This document shows positions 1 through 6,036 of a stretch of 6,758 nt of DNA, one piece after another. The DNA lies in NCBI GenBank assembly GCA_023415275.1, contig JAEZLJ010000116.1:1-6758 (forward strand), given 5' to 3'. The notes beneath the pieces are model-generated. The model did not search any database and was not told the DNA's origin. It saw nothing but the letters and a program-made list of their open reading frames with translations. Numbering within the stretch: the stretch's first letter is position 1; every line of letters starts with the position of its first letter. Both the position numbers and the translations under genes were made by a program. Source of the stretch: Bacteroidota bacterium. Lineage in GTDB: Bacteria; Bacteroidota; Bacteroidia; Chitinophagales; Chitinophagaceae.

Positions 1-168
1 TCCCAACACCTGGCCATATTGAGAAATGCCCGGCTGGTTATAGCCAAAAGAGAAGGTAAGTTTATGTATTACTCCATCAATTACCAGGAACTGGATTTTT
101 TGCATAAGACCGCTAGAAAATTCCTGGATATGAAAAACAGGAATACAGAAGAATTACAAAAGGGATAG
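1..168 (+). CDS. ArsR/SmtB-type winged-helix transcriptional regulator (C-terminal part)
   Basis: The window opens inside a reading frame that runs 55 codons to a TAG at 166-168. The first residues, SQHLAILRNARLVIAKREGK, followed by FMYYSIN, match the recognition helix and beta-wing of ArsR-family repressors, whose usual form is S-x-HL-x-x-L-x-x-AGLV-x-x-x-R-x-G-x-x-x-x-Y. Such proteins bind operator DNA as dimers and often respond to metals or other small signals. The sensing residues would lie mostly upstream of the window, so the effector cannot be told; no Cys pair is visible in the remaining tail (NYQELDFLHKTARKFLDMKNRNTEELQKG). The next gene begins 78 bases downstream on the same strand, so read-through is possible, but no functional link is evident. 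Confidence 0.85.
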   Translation, partial: SQHLAILRNARLVIAKREGKFMYYSINYQELDFLHKTARKFLDMKNRNTEELQKG

Positions 169-246
169 CATTCTATCTATTTAATAATTTATAGAAATAA
201 CTCCTGGAAGGATGCGTCCTAAAATTCAACCTATATATCAACGGCA

Positions 247-1542
247 ATGCTTTATATAATGAACTTAGCACCTGCAACCCGCACCCTTTGGAACAGGATC
301 TTATTGGTAGCAAGCCTCCTGCTCTCCACTGTAGTGGCCATAAGCCAGCCTGAACCCACTCCAGGTTTTGACCAATTTGCCAGGCAACAAAATGACCTGT
401 TTGTGGCGGCATACAAAAAGCAGGACGTCAACCAGTATAATCTTTTGCTGAAGCAATTCCTGTCTCGCTACGATCAGCTTTCCAAAGAAGAACAAAAGCA
501 ATACGCTTCCTATTACGTAAATGTATTTTACAACCTGAGCTGCACCTATGCCTTGGTAAAAGATAAGCCTATGGCATTGAACAGCCTGGATAAGGCCATC
601 AGGGCAGGTTATGCCGATTATGCCCATATATTGGAGGATAGTGACCTGGATTATATCCGGAATGATAAAGCATTTAAAAAAATGATCCAGCCACTAAGGG
701 AAACGGGCGATTATCTTTATATGCTGAAGAAGGATAACAATCGATTTACTAATTCGGACAGCATCACCCATATTCCCTTTACCTACCAGTCCGCAGACCA
801 TCCCGGCCTCGTTACGCTTCGTAAGCAATTGAAGCTGGACTCAGTAGCCGGCACCGGCAATGAAGTATCCAGGATCATCAACGTCCTTCATTATGTACAC
901 AATAGCATTGCGCACGATGGGCAGCGTGAAAGCGGGATCAAACAGGTAAATGGATGGGAGATCGCCACAGTCGTCAAAGCCAAAAACATTGGAGTTTCCT
1001 GCGGGGAGTTGGCCACGGTGCTCAACGATTGTTACCTGGCCCTCGGCTTCAAGAGCAGGAAGATCTATTGCCAGCCCAAGGATAGCCTGTATATGGATTA
1101 TGATGCCCACGTGATCAACGCGGTATATTCCAGCCAACTAAAGAAATGGCTCTGGATGGATCCTACCAACGATGCCTATGTAATGAATGAAAAAGGAGAA
1201 TTGCTGGGCATTGAAGAAGTGCGCAACAGGCTGGTCAGCGATCAGCCTCTGATCCTGAACCCTGACGCTAACTGGAATCACCGCAGCTCTGTTACGAAAG
1301 ACAATTACCTCTACCGCTATATGGCTAAAAACCTGTACCGTTTCTTTTGCACGGTGGAAAGCGGGTATGATGTAGAGACCCGCGGGGGAGATAAAACCAT
1401 CACCTATGTCAACCTGGTTCCATCCGGCTACGGTAAATTCAAAACAATGCCTGCCAGGATGCAATTCTATAATCAAAAACAGGCCACAACTTTTATTCAC
1501 TATACCATTCACAATCCTTCCACTTTTTGGCAGCAACCTTAA
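247..1542 (+). CDS. Secreted transglutaminase-like domain protein with TPR-like N-terminal region
   Basis: A 431-aa protein. Residues 17-33 (RILLVASLLLSTVVAIS) form a hydrophobic signal peptide, so it is probably exported to the periplasm or cell surface. Residues about 90-150 (YYVNVFYNLSCTYALVKDKP, then a GYADY...DLDYIRNDKAF block) resemble the TPR-like end-of-group repeat seen in Bacteroidota lipid and peptide hydrolases. Residues about 205-315 form a transglutaminase/protease-like core: Cys252 in GVSCGELATVLNDCYLALGF, His288 in YDAHVINAVY and Asp305 in WLWMDPTNDAYV give the full Cys-His-Asp triad, so a catalytic enzyme is likely (thiol protease, amidase or cross-linking; substrate unknown). 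The C-terminal 100 residues are not recognised. The ATG at 247 is kept as start, but the ATG at 259 (codon 5) would also leave a complete signal peptide; neither has a ribosome-binding site. No clear promoter was found in the 78-base gap upstream. Confidence 0.85.
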   Translation: MLYIMNLAPATRTLWNRILLVASLLLSTVVAISQPEPTPGFDQFARQQNDLFVAAYKKQDVNQYNLLLKQFLSRYDQLSKEEQKQYASYYVNVFYNLSCTYALVKDKPMALNSLDKAIRAGYADYAHILEDSDLDYIRNDKAFKKMIQPLRETGDYLYMLKKDNNRFTNSDSITHIPFTYQSADHPGLVTLRKQLKLDSVAGTGNEVSRIINVLHYVHNSIAHDGQRESGIKQVNGWEIATVVKAKNIGVSCGELATVLNDCYLALGFKSRKIYCQPKDSLYMDYDAHVINAVYSSQLKKWLWMDPTNDAYVMNEKGELLGIEEVRNRLVSDQPLILNPDANWNHRSSVTKDNYLYRYMAKNLYRFFCTVESGYDVETRGGDKTITYVNLVPSGYGKFKTMPARMQFYNQKQATTFIHYTIHNPSTFWQQP

Positions 1543-1569
1543 ATTGGCTTATGCCCATGTAATGCAATA

Positions 1570-1584
1570 GTCATTTTCAATGAC
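1570..1584. other. Small perfect hairpin after the transglutaminase-like gene
   Basis: GTCATT (1570-1575) pairs with AATGAC (1579-1584) across a TTC loop, 28 bases beyond the stop codon. It could help end the upstream transcript, but no T-run follows and the stem is AT-rich, so it is not a convincing intrinsic terminator. The rest of 1543-1769 shows no gene. Confidence 0.25.
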
Positions 1585-1773
1585 CTGGACAGGAATTTTG
1601 TGGAAAAATCTTAAAATTGGTGAAGCAAGGCTGAAATTTCACTGCCTTAAGAATTTCCCTGCCGATGGCATTACTCAAAAATGATTGCTGACCATTTTCT
1701 TGAAAATAGCCACGCAGATTTTTCATTGTCATTTCATTACTGTAATCAAGTAAATACTGAGGCAATAAGTTGA

Positions 1774-1781
1774 TAAATTTG
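1774..1781 (+). promoter_or_regulatory. Bacteroidota -7 promoter element for the DUF1259 gene
   Basis: TAAATTTG is an exact match to the Bacteroidota -7 consensus TAnnTTTG. It would start transcription near 1787-1789, leaving about 15 bases of leader before the ATG at 1803. No TTG/TTTG is present at the expected -33 spacing (around 1750-1755), so this is a half-match. It argues for the ATG at 1803 as the real start over the TTG at 1770, which lies upstream of the element. Confidence 0.4.
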
Positions 1782-1802
1782 AGTAACCTTAATGTCTATG
1801 TT

Positions 1803-2783
1803 ATGTTCCATAAAACCAGGTGCCTCCTCTGTATGCTTACAGCATTCATTTTTATTGGCAATTCAGTAAATGCACAGCAAAAGATCAAGATCGAAGGGCA
1901 TAACAAAGAAACAGTTGCCAATATGGGTTATGCTCCCCTGGATACAGCACTCATCCAAAAAGTAATAGGAATACCAGGTAAATTCAATAACGGGGAATAC
2001 AAGATCACCATTCCGCAAAACGATCTCGACATCGAAGTCGATGGTTTCAAGATCATACCCGCAATGGGTTTAAGCACATGGATCGACTTTGCTCCTTCAC
2101 CTGGTGGTGCCATGATCATGGGCGACCTCGTAATAACTGAAAATGACCTGAAACCCGTACAGCAGGAGATCACCAGGCAGGGATTGTCGATATCTGCTAT
2201 ACACAATCATTTTGTTCGCAACCATCCCAATGTCATGTTCATGCACCTTGGAGGTTCAGGTCCAGTTGAAGTGCTGGCTCAAAAAGCAAGAGCTGTCCTG
2301 GATAAAATAAAAGAAACGAGGCAAGGAGATCCTTACAGGGGAACGGCTTCCAATGGAACTGTTGAAAACAAATTGGATACAAAAAGGCTGGATGAGATCA
2401 TTGGCCATACGGCGGAAATGAACAAAGGGGTTTATAAATACACCATTGGCCGTCCGGATGTGACACTCAGGGAACATGGAGTAACAGTTACCAGTTTTAT
2501 GGGGTTCAATACCTGGGCCGCATTCCAGGGCACCCCTGATAAAGCGGCTGTAGCAGGAGATTTTACCATGCTGGAAGATGAAGTGGCTCCCGTGATAAAG
2601 GCATTGATCAATAATGGAATAGAAGTAGTTGCGGTTCACAACCATATGGTTCACGAGCAACCAAGAATTTTTTTCCTGCACTATTGGGGCGTTGGCAATG
2701 CGGACAACCTGGCTAAAGGTTTAAGGGCAGCATTGGATGAAACCGGTAAAAGGTCACCTGTACAGCAAATGCATATGAATTAA
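1803..2783 (+). CDS. Secreted tandem DUF1259 protein (LppY/LpqO family)
   Basis: A 326-aa protein with two copies of the DUF1259 fold. Residues 1-24 (MFHKTRCLLCMLTAFIFIGN then SVNA) are a signal peptide ending near Ala24-Gln25. Repeat one covers about 45-170: it has the NDLDIEVDGFKI strand, GDLV at 107-110, and HNHFVRNHPNVMFMHLGG with His134, His136, His141 and His148. Repeat two covers about 196-315: GDF at 252-254 and HNHMVHEQPRIFFLHYWG with His279, His281, His284 and His293. The paired HNH...H...P...H clusters are the family hallmark and look like metal or ligand sites, but to my knowledge the biochemical role is undefined. A frame upstream is open to a TTG at 1770; I prefer the ATG at 1803 because it places the signal peptide at the N-terminus and follows a -7 promoter match. 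The gene converges on the metallo-hydrolase gene downstream. Confidence 0.9.
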   Translation: MFHKTRCLLCMLTAFIFIGNSVNAQQKIKIEGHNKETVANMGYAPLDTALIQKVIGIPGKFNNGEYKITIPQNDLDIEVDGFKIIPAMGLSTWIDFAPSPGGAMIMGDLVITENDLKPVQQEITRQGLSISAIHNHFVRNHPNVMFMHLGGSGPVEVLAQKARAVLDKIKETRQGDPYRGTASNGTVENKLDTKRLDEIIGHTAEMNKGVYKYTIGRPDVTLREHGVTVTSFMGFNTWAAFQGTPDKAAVAGDFTMLEDEVAPVIKALINNGIEVVAVHNHMVHEQPRIFFLHYWGVGNADNLAKGLRAALDETGKRSPVQQMHMN

Positions 2784-2882
2784 TCAGTAGTGTTTAGGCA
2801 AAAAGAATAATGAAAATAAATGCTTGCCTGAGTTGCACTTAAACAAACAAGCAAAGTAGTCAACCACCAGGCATTTTACTAT

Positions 2883-2971
2883 GATCAGGCATGGCCCTGG
2901 CAAATAGCTTTACATTCTTTCTTATCGCATGTTTTAATGCTTAATAAATCTTTCTCAGCCATAGCCTGATC
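2883..2971. repeat. Imperfect inverted repeat between convergent genes
   Basis: GATCAGGCATGGC (2883-2895) is the reverse complement of GCCATAGCCTGATC (2958-2971) apart from one extra base, giving 13 paired bases around a 62-base spacer that itself holds a small GCAT/ATGC stem (2927-2940). It lies in the 218-base gap between the DUF1259 gene (+) and the metallo-hydrolase gene (-), where a shared transcription barrier would be expected. No T-run follows either arm, so a standard intrinsic terminator is not claimed. The rest of 2784-3001 shows no gene. Confidence 0.5.
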
Positions 2972-3001
2972 CTTTACAAGCGATACTATATCTAATCTTT
3001 C

Positions 3002-3991
3002 TTATTTAGAAATCTGCGGTTTATCAGTGGGTACATATTTTACCAGTTTCACCTTATCGCCTATTTCTATAATCAATAGATCTTCACCTACCTGTACCTC
3101 CCCGTTATAAGTCTTTTTGGTACGGCGTATCAATTCCGAAGTAGTGGGAGGAGGAACCGCCGGATCGGGGCTCAGCAACACAATATGAGAGAACACGGCT
3201 AGCTTGGGTTGCACCTGCTGGAACACCCTCCCGGCATCCTCGGGCGAGGTATGAAAACCAAGGATCTGTTTGATCAATGCCGGGTTCTTTGTACTGTCCT
3301 CCTGGGCCGCTGCCACTTCATGTACCACCACATCAGCGCCTTTTGCATACCGTACCAGGTTTTCACTATAGCGGGTATCGCCGGAAAGGATCACAGAATG
3401 CCCGGCATAATCAATCCTGTATCCCAGGGCGGAATCAATGAATTCAGCATGCCTCACGGTGAAGGGCGTGACTTTTACACCCTCCTGTTCCCATACAAAG
3501 CCCTCTTCAATATCCCTGGCATTGACCAGGGCACCACTGTCCACTTTATTCCTTTCCTTACTGCGAGTCTGTATGTCCCAGGCAAAGCTTTTTTGCATAT
3601 TGGTCATCATATCCTTTGTACCGGCAGGTCCTATCACCCGGAAGGGCGATTCACGCCTGCCAAAAGCGGAAGGTATCCATCCCGTAAGCCAAAGGTCAGG
3701 GATGCCTACCACATGGTCTGAATGTAGATGTGTCAGGAATAAAACATTTACCTGGCGCAAAGGAATTTTTAATTGCCAGAGGCGTTGCGCTGCGCCTCTT
3801 CCGCAATCAAACAGTAGCTTTTGTTGGCCTGCTTCCACCAATATACTTGGACCAAAACGTTCCATGGAAGGCACAGGTGCCCCTGTTCCCAGTAAGGTTA
3901 CCCTGATCGGCGCATCCTGGGCATTGGCATAAAAGGATGCAATGGACAAAGCAAGTAAAAGCATTATCCTGGAGAGTATTCTTTTTTGCAT
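3002..3991 (-). CDS. Secreted MBL-fold metallo-hydrolase (RNase Z/AtsA-like)
   Basis: A 329-aa protein with a signal peptide (MQKRILSRIMLLLALSIASF, then YANA; cleavage near Ala24-Gln25), so it acts outside the cytoplasm and is not a tRNA-processing RNase Z despite the shared fold. The N-terminal strand IRVTLLGTGAPVPSMERFGP opens the metallo-beta-lactamase fold. Zinc-site motifs are intact: HLHSDH at 88-93, His181 in VRHAEF, Asp205 in LSGDTRYS and His269 in FSHIV. His224 in VVHEVA and His247 in GFHTSPEDAG match the HEAT/HST elements of the RNase Z superfamily. The closest described type is the AtsA-like arylsulfatase/phosphodiesterase group of secreted MBL hydrolases; the substrate cannot be read from sequence. 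The start ATG lies 55 bases after the stop of the small membrane protein gene on the same strand, with no promoter seen in the gap, so the two are probably co-transcribed. Confidence 0.88.
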   Translation of the reverse strand: MQKRILSRIMLLLALSIASFYANAQDAPIRVTLLGTGAPVPSMERFGPSILVEAGQQKLLFDCGRGAAQRLWQLKIPLRQVNVLFLTHLHSDHVVGIPDLWLTGWIPSAFGRRESPFRVIGPAGTKDMMTNMQKSFAWDIQTRSKERNKVDSGALVNARDIEEGFVWEQEGVKVTPFTVRHAEFIDSALGYRIDYAGHSVILSGDTRYSENLVRYAKGADVVVHEVAAAQEDSTKNPALIKQILGFHTSPEDAGRVFQQVQPKLAVFSHIVLLSPDPAVPPPTTSELIRRTKKTYNGEVQVGEDLLIIEIGDKVKLVKYVPTDKPQISK

Positions 3992-4046
3992 AGTCTACAT
4001 TTTGCAGAAGAAAAATGCTTCAACAGGTTCGGAAAACAATGAAAGA

Positions 4047-4310
4047 TCAGTCTTCTTGTTTGTCAAGTTCGGGTGTGGCTATAACCCTGGACATATGCTC
4101 CACCACTCCCCGCTTCCTGTTCACCTGGTTTGCCCAAACGATACCCAGCACCAATCCAACCAGGGTAACTAATACAGCAAGCACTACCCCTATAGTATGC
4201 GGAAAAAGAGTGACAATTCCTAGTCCTGTAATGGCACCAATAAGCAGTGGAGACACTGCAATTTGCAAAAAGGCAATAGCCGTGATCATTTTTTTAAGAA
4301 ATGTTAGCAT
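4047..4310 (-). CDS. Small two-TM membrane protein, function unknown
   Basis: An 87-aa protein with two hydrophobic segments, about residues 10-36 (TAIAFLQIAVSPLLIGAITG onward) and 40-60 (IGVVLAVLVTLVGLVLGIVW), joined by a short FPHTIG turn. A basic, then acidic soluble tail follows (ANQVNRKRGVVEHMSRVIAT and PELDKQED). This predicts a helical hairpin in the inner membrane with a cytoplasmic C-terminus. I do not recognise a named family. It is probably the first gene of a two-gene minus-strand operon with the MBL hydrolase 55 bases downstream. The ATG at 4308-4310 gives a short MLTFLKKM lead; an internal Met at codon 8 is possible. The longer plus-strand frames over this region have no such organised composition and are taken as shadows. 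Confidence 0.7.
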   Translation of the reverse strand: MLTFLKKMITAIAFLQIAVSPLLIGAITGLGIVTLFPHTIGVVLAVLVTLVGLVLGIVWANQVNRKRGVVEHMSRVIATPELDKQED

Positions 4311-4419
4311 ATCTAAAGCCTGAAAACCTTAAACTACAAGGAGGTTTAATTACAACTAAAGTTAATACAATCAAATCTCACTAATTCAACGCAACTTCAT
4401 CTTTTCTTTGGATGAATAC

Positions 4420-4435
4420 GGTGAGCATGCTTACC
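4420..4435. promoter_or_regulatory. 16-base operator-like palindrome
   Basis: GGTGAGCATGCTTACC is symmetric about its centre at seven of eight base pairs, the eighth being a G-T wobble. With no loop it suits a dimeric DNA-binding protein better than an RNA hairpin. It sits about 110 bases upstream of the small membrane protein gene and downstream of the 173-aa gene. Nothing else in 4311-4531 looks like a gene, and no convincing minus-strand -33/-7 pair was found there. Confidence 0.3.
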
Positions 4436-4524
4436 ATCTATAAGTGTTATTCAATCCCAGCATGGTTTTCAAAGATACATCCCTGGGTACACTTGAGATA
4501 TTAAATACCATTCTTTAAGACGTT

Positions 4525-4556
4525 CATTTAGTCAATCGTAAGTCCATTCAGTCAAT
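4525..4556. repeat. Short direct repeat across the stop codon of the 173-aa gene
   Basis: CATTTAGTCAAT (4525-4536) and CATTCAGTCAAT (4545-4556) differ at one base and are spaced exactly 20 bases apart. One copy contains the TGA stop (4532-4534 on the minus strand), the other lies in the last codons, suggesting a local tandem duplication at the 3' end of the gene. Confidence 0.4.
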
Positions 4557-5053
4557 AATAGTATATTATCAGCCTTGTTAAAATAGATGATTAGGAAGTA
4601 GTAAATATAACACCAGCATTGAGGCTCAAGCAGTCGCTCATCTTTTTTGTCAAACCAATCTTTTGAGATGATATAAAATGCGTCATCATGTAATGTTGAG
4701 TGTACTTCAAAATATTTGTCTAACAAGTTGGAGAAATCTTCTCTATCATCACCCCAGTCAGGCTTATTTGAAAAGTCAACTAAAAAGTTAATTACACCTT
4801 TTTTGTCAACCTTTATAAAGTCCGCTACGGTTACCTTATCTATGTCGAAAGCCCGACCCAAATAACCTTGGTTGGGTTCACGTTTGATAGCGTCAAGTAA
4901 ACTATCATATTTAAAGCTGTCCGAATGAAGAAAGTTATCAACTACTTGGTCTTCCGAGATGTTATTGTCTGAATGAAACTTAAACTCAGTCAAATTACAG
5001 CCTTGATAACCTTCAAAAGTTTCCCTGTGTCGTATAGTTTTGAAAGCAGACAT
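4532..5053 (-). CDS. Hypothetical acidic cytoplasmic protein (173 aa)
   Basis: I do not recognise this protein. It has no signal peptide and no clear membrane segment, and is rich in Asp/Glu. The middle (NQGYLGRAFDIDKVTVADFI, then NFLVDFSNKPDWGDDREDFS) reads as mixed alpha/beta. Residues 125-170 (AFYIISKDWF, CWCYIYYFLIIYF, NILLLTEWTYD) look like alternating beta strands with a Cys146-Trp-Cys148 element. A small acidic single-domain protein on an AT-rich accessory stretch would suit an immunity or antitoxin-like role, but no toxin partner is visible and this is only a guess. Its GC content is clearly lower than that of 247-4310 (17 to 27 G/C per 60 bases in lines I counted, against 30 to 34), suggesting transfer. 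It has its own promoter match at 5149-5180, and the resulting leader of about 90 bases is structured. The ATG at 5051-5053 is the only sensible start. Confidence 0.7.
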   Translation of the reverse strand: MSAFKTIRHRETFEGYQGCNLTEFKFHSDNNISEDQVVDNFLHSDSFKYDSLLDAIKREPNQGYLGRAFDIDKVTVADFIKVDKKGVINFLVDFSNKPDWGDDREDFSNLLDKYFEVHSTLHDDAFYIISKDWFDKKDERLLEPQCWCYIYYFLIIYFNKADNILLLTEWTYD

Positions 5054-5060
5054 CAGAATG

Positions 5061-5116
5061 GCTTATAACAGAAAAGATGTTAGCGAAGTGCGTTGCATGT
5101 CACAGCTGCTTCGTTT
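5061..5116 (-). other. Structured leader / possible recombination-site-like repeat
   Basis: Between the promoter and start of the 173-aa gene lie two adjacent foldable pairs: TAACA (5066-5070) with TGTTA (5078-5082), and AGCGAAG (5082-5088) with CTTCGTT (5109-5115), the latter counting one G-T pair. On the coding strand this reads CGCACTTCGCTAAC, nine bases, then GTTATAAGC just before the ATG. The paired AAC/GTT arms recall integron attC-type or Bacteroidota cassette-spacer sequences, but no attC consensus with paired L boxes could be completed and no integrase is present. It may equally be an ordinary mRNA leader. Confidence 0.3.
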
Positions 5117-5148
5117 ACCTTGTCTTTGTTGATTAATATTTTTTGGTT

Positions 5149-5180
5149 CAAATGTAATTCTGAAGCAGCCAATTTGCAAA
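5149..5180 (-). promoter_or_regulatory. Bacteroidota promoter (-33/-7) for the 173-aa gene
   Basis: Read on the minus strand, TTTG (5180-5177) is followed after exactly 20 bases by TACATTTG (5156-5149). This is a full match to the Bacteroidota sigma-factor consensus TTTG-N19-21-TAnnTTTG. Transcription would start near 5142-5144, giving a leader of about 90 bases before the ATG at 5053. It lies in the gap after the stop of the 208-aa gene, so the two minus-strand genes need not share a transcript. Confidence 0.6.
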
Positions 5181-5238
5181 GTAGTCAAAATAAAGAGTAG
5201 CTTACCATTCTAAAATTGGAGGTAATTTATGAAATGTC

Positions 5239-5865
5239 TCACTGTTTCCATGTCTCCACTTTGTGAAGCTGCCAAAGTTTTTCTGCGTAGCGCCTGAACT
5301 CCGCTGGTGCACTTTTGAATGCCTGAACAAAAGTATATTCGCCACCAATTAACCGTTTGGGTGATGGCTCTACTCTCGTTGTCCCACGAACAGCAAACTT
5401 TTTGTTGTCCTCATACATAATAATTTTCATAGGCACAGGACTAACGTCACCTTGGCAAGAAACCTTGTACATTATCCAAGCTTCTGCTTTGCCGTCTTTG
5501 TCCAAATCAGTTACTGCAAAAGTCTTGTCAACAAAATAAAGTAACATATCAACAGGACAGTCTTTTACATAATCAATAACTCGCCACGTCTGTTTTGCGC
5601 TGTCACCAAAAACCAAGTAATGATAGGCATACAAAGCTCCTTCACTATAACTGTCATCCGGTGCTCCTTTGCTTTGCGTTTTGTCTGTAGTTGTTAAGAG
5701 CACAATGTTATCACCAGTATTGTCATTCCAACGAACTGCTTGCACAATTTTGCCAGCAAAATGAATATTTTTAGGGACTAAGGTTTTGTCAATCTTTGTT
5801 AGATTGAATTGTGCGAAACAGGTTTTTGTCAAAAAAAGTAAAAAGAGAAGTCCAATAACTTTCAT
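5239..5865 (-). CDS. Secreted protein, tentatively M949_RS01915-type surface polysaccharide family
   Basis: A 208-aa protein with a classic signal peptide (MKVIGLLFLLFLTKTCFA, cleavage near Gln19). The mature part opens with LTKIDKTLVPKNIHFAGKIV, then AVRWNDNTGDNIVLLT (about 43-58), ALYAYHYLV (77-85), a Cys103-Pro pair in YVKDCPVDM, a calcium-loop-like DLDKDGKAEAWIMYK (120-134, Asp120, Asp122, Asp124, Gly125), Cys137 in SCQGDVSPVPMKIIMYE, and a GGEYTF...LW C-terminus. From memory this order of motifs matches a Bacteroidota family named after Riemerella anatipestifer M949_RS01915, linked there to surface polysaccharide synthesis; I cannot verify it here and the biochemical role is unknown. Cys103 and Cys137 could form a disulphide. 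It is AT-richer than the left-hand genes (about 28-40% GC in lines counted). The upstream gap (5866-6004) holds no consensus promoter; the best -7 candidate, TATATTCG at 5910-5903, has one mismatch and no -33. Confidence 0.75.
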   Translation of the reverse strand: MKVIGLLFLLFLTKTCFAQFNLTKIDKTLVPKNIHFAGKIVQAVRWNDNTGDNIVLLTTTDKTQSKGAPDDSYSEGALYAYHYLVFGDSAKQTWRVIDYVKDCPVDMLLYFVDKTFAVTDLDKDGKAEAWIMYKVSCQGDVSPVPMKIIMYEDNKKFAVRGTTRVEPSPKRLIGGEYTFVQAFKSAPAEFRRYAEKLWQLHKVETWKQ

Positions 5866-6004
5866 TTGATAGGATTAGTTGCTTATTGCATGACAGCGAA
5901 CGCGAATATATACCATTACTTGTAGTAGTTGTTGACTAAAGCCTGAGGGCTATCTTCTTTACCTTTTATGTACTGCGATTAAAAAATACCACATTTTTTT
6001 CACG

Positions 6005-6032
6005 CCGCGAGTCTCCTGAAAGGGACTCGCGG
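6005..6032 (+). repeat. REP-like hairpin, copy 1 (left)
   Basis: CCGCGAGTC (6005-6013) pairs perfectly with GACTCGCGG (6024-6032). Between them CCT (6015-6017) pairs with AGG (6021-6023) around a GAA triloop, leaving one bulged T at 6014. The stem is therefore 12 pairs with a single bulge that gives the hairpin a direction. It begins 4 bases beyond the transposase stop codon. On the minus strand it is followed by an A-run, not a T-run, so it is not an intrinsic terminator for the transposase. Confidence 0.85.
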
Positions 6033-6036
6033 TGCT

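Noticed and set aside
1577..1765. 62-aa minus-strand frame between the transglutaminase-like and DUF1259 genes
   Set aside because: No recognisable motif, no promoter match, and composition like non-coding spacer.
1770..1802. TTG start giving an 11-residue extension of the DUF1259 protein
   Set aside because: The extension overlaps a -7 promoter match at 1774-1781 and would bury the signal peptide; the ATG at 1803 fits better.
3209..3932. Two long plus-strand frames (170 and 164 aa) over the metallo-hydrolase gene
   Set aside because: They lie opposite a gene with complete zinc motifs and a signal peptide; the translations show no organised domains.
4338..4344. AAGGAGG, a perfect Shine-Dalgarno-like string on the plus strand
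   Set aside because: No start codon follows within about 65 bases and no plausible plus-strand gene lies there.
5061..5116. A true integron attC site
   Set aside because: The R boxes fit only loosely, the paired L boxes could not be found, and no integrase is present; kept only as a cassette-spacer-like finding.
2851..5188. GCAAAGTAGTCAA occurs at 2851-2863 and again at 5176-5188
   Set aside because: About a third of a chance 13-base match is expected in a window of this size; the second copy overlaps the -33 element, but the first has no matching -7.
5990..6032. Left REP hairpin plus T-run read as an intrinsic terminator
   Set aside because: The T-run (5995-6001) precedes the stem on the plus strand and becomes an A-run after the stem on the minus strand, so the order is wrong for either direction.
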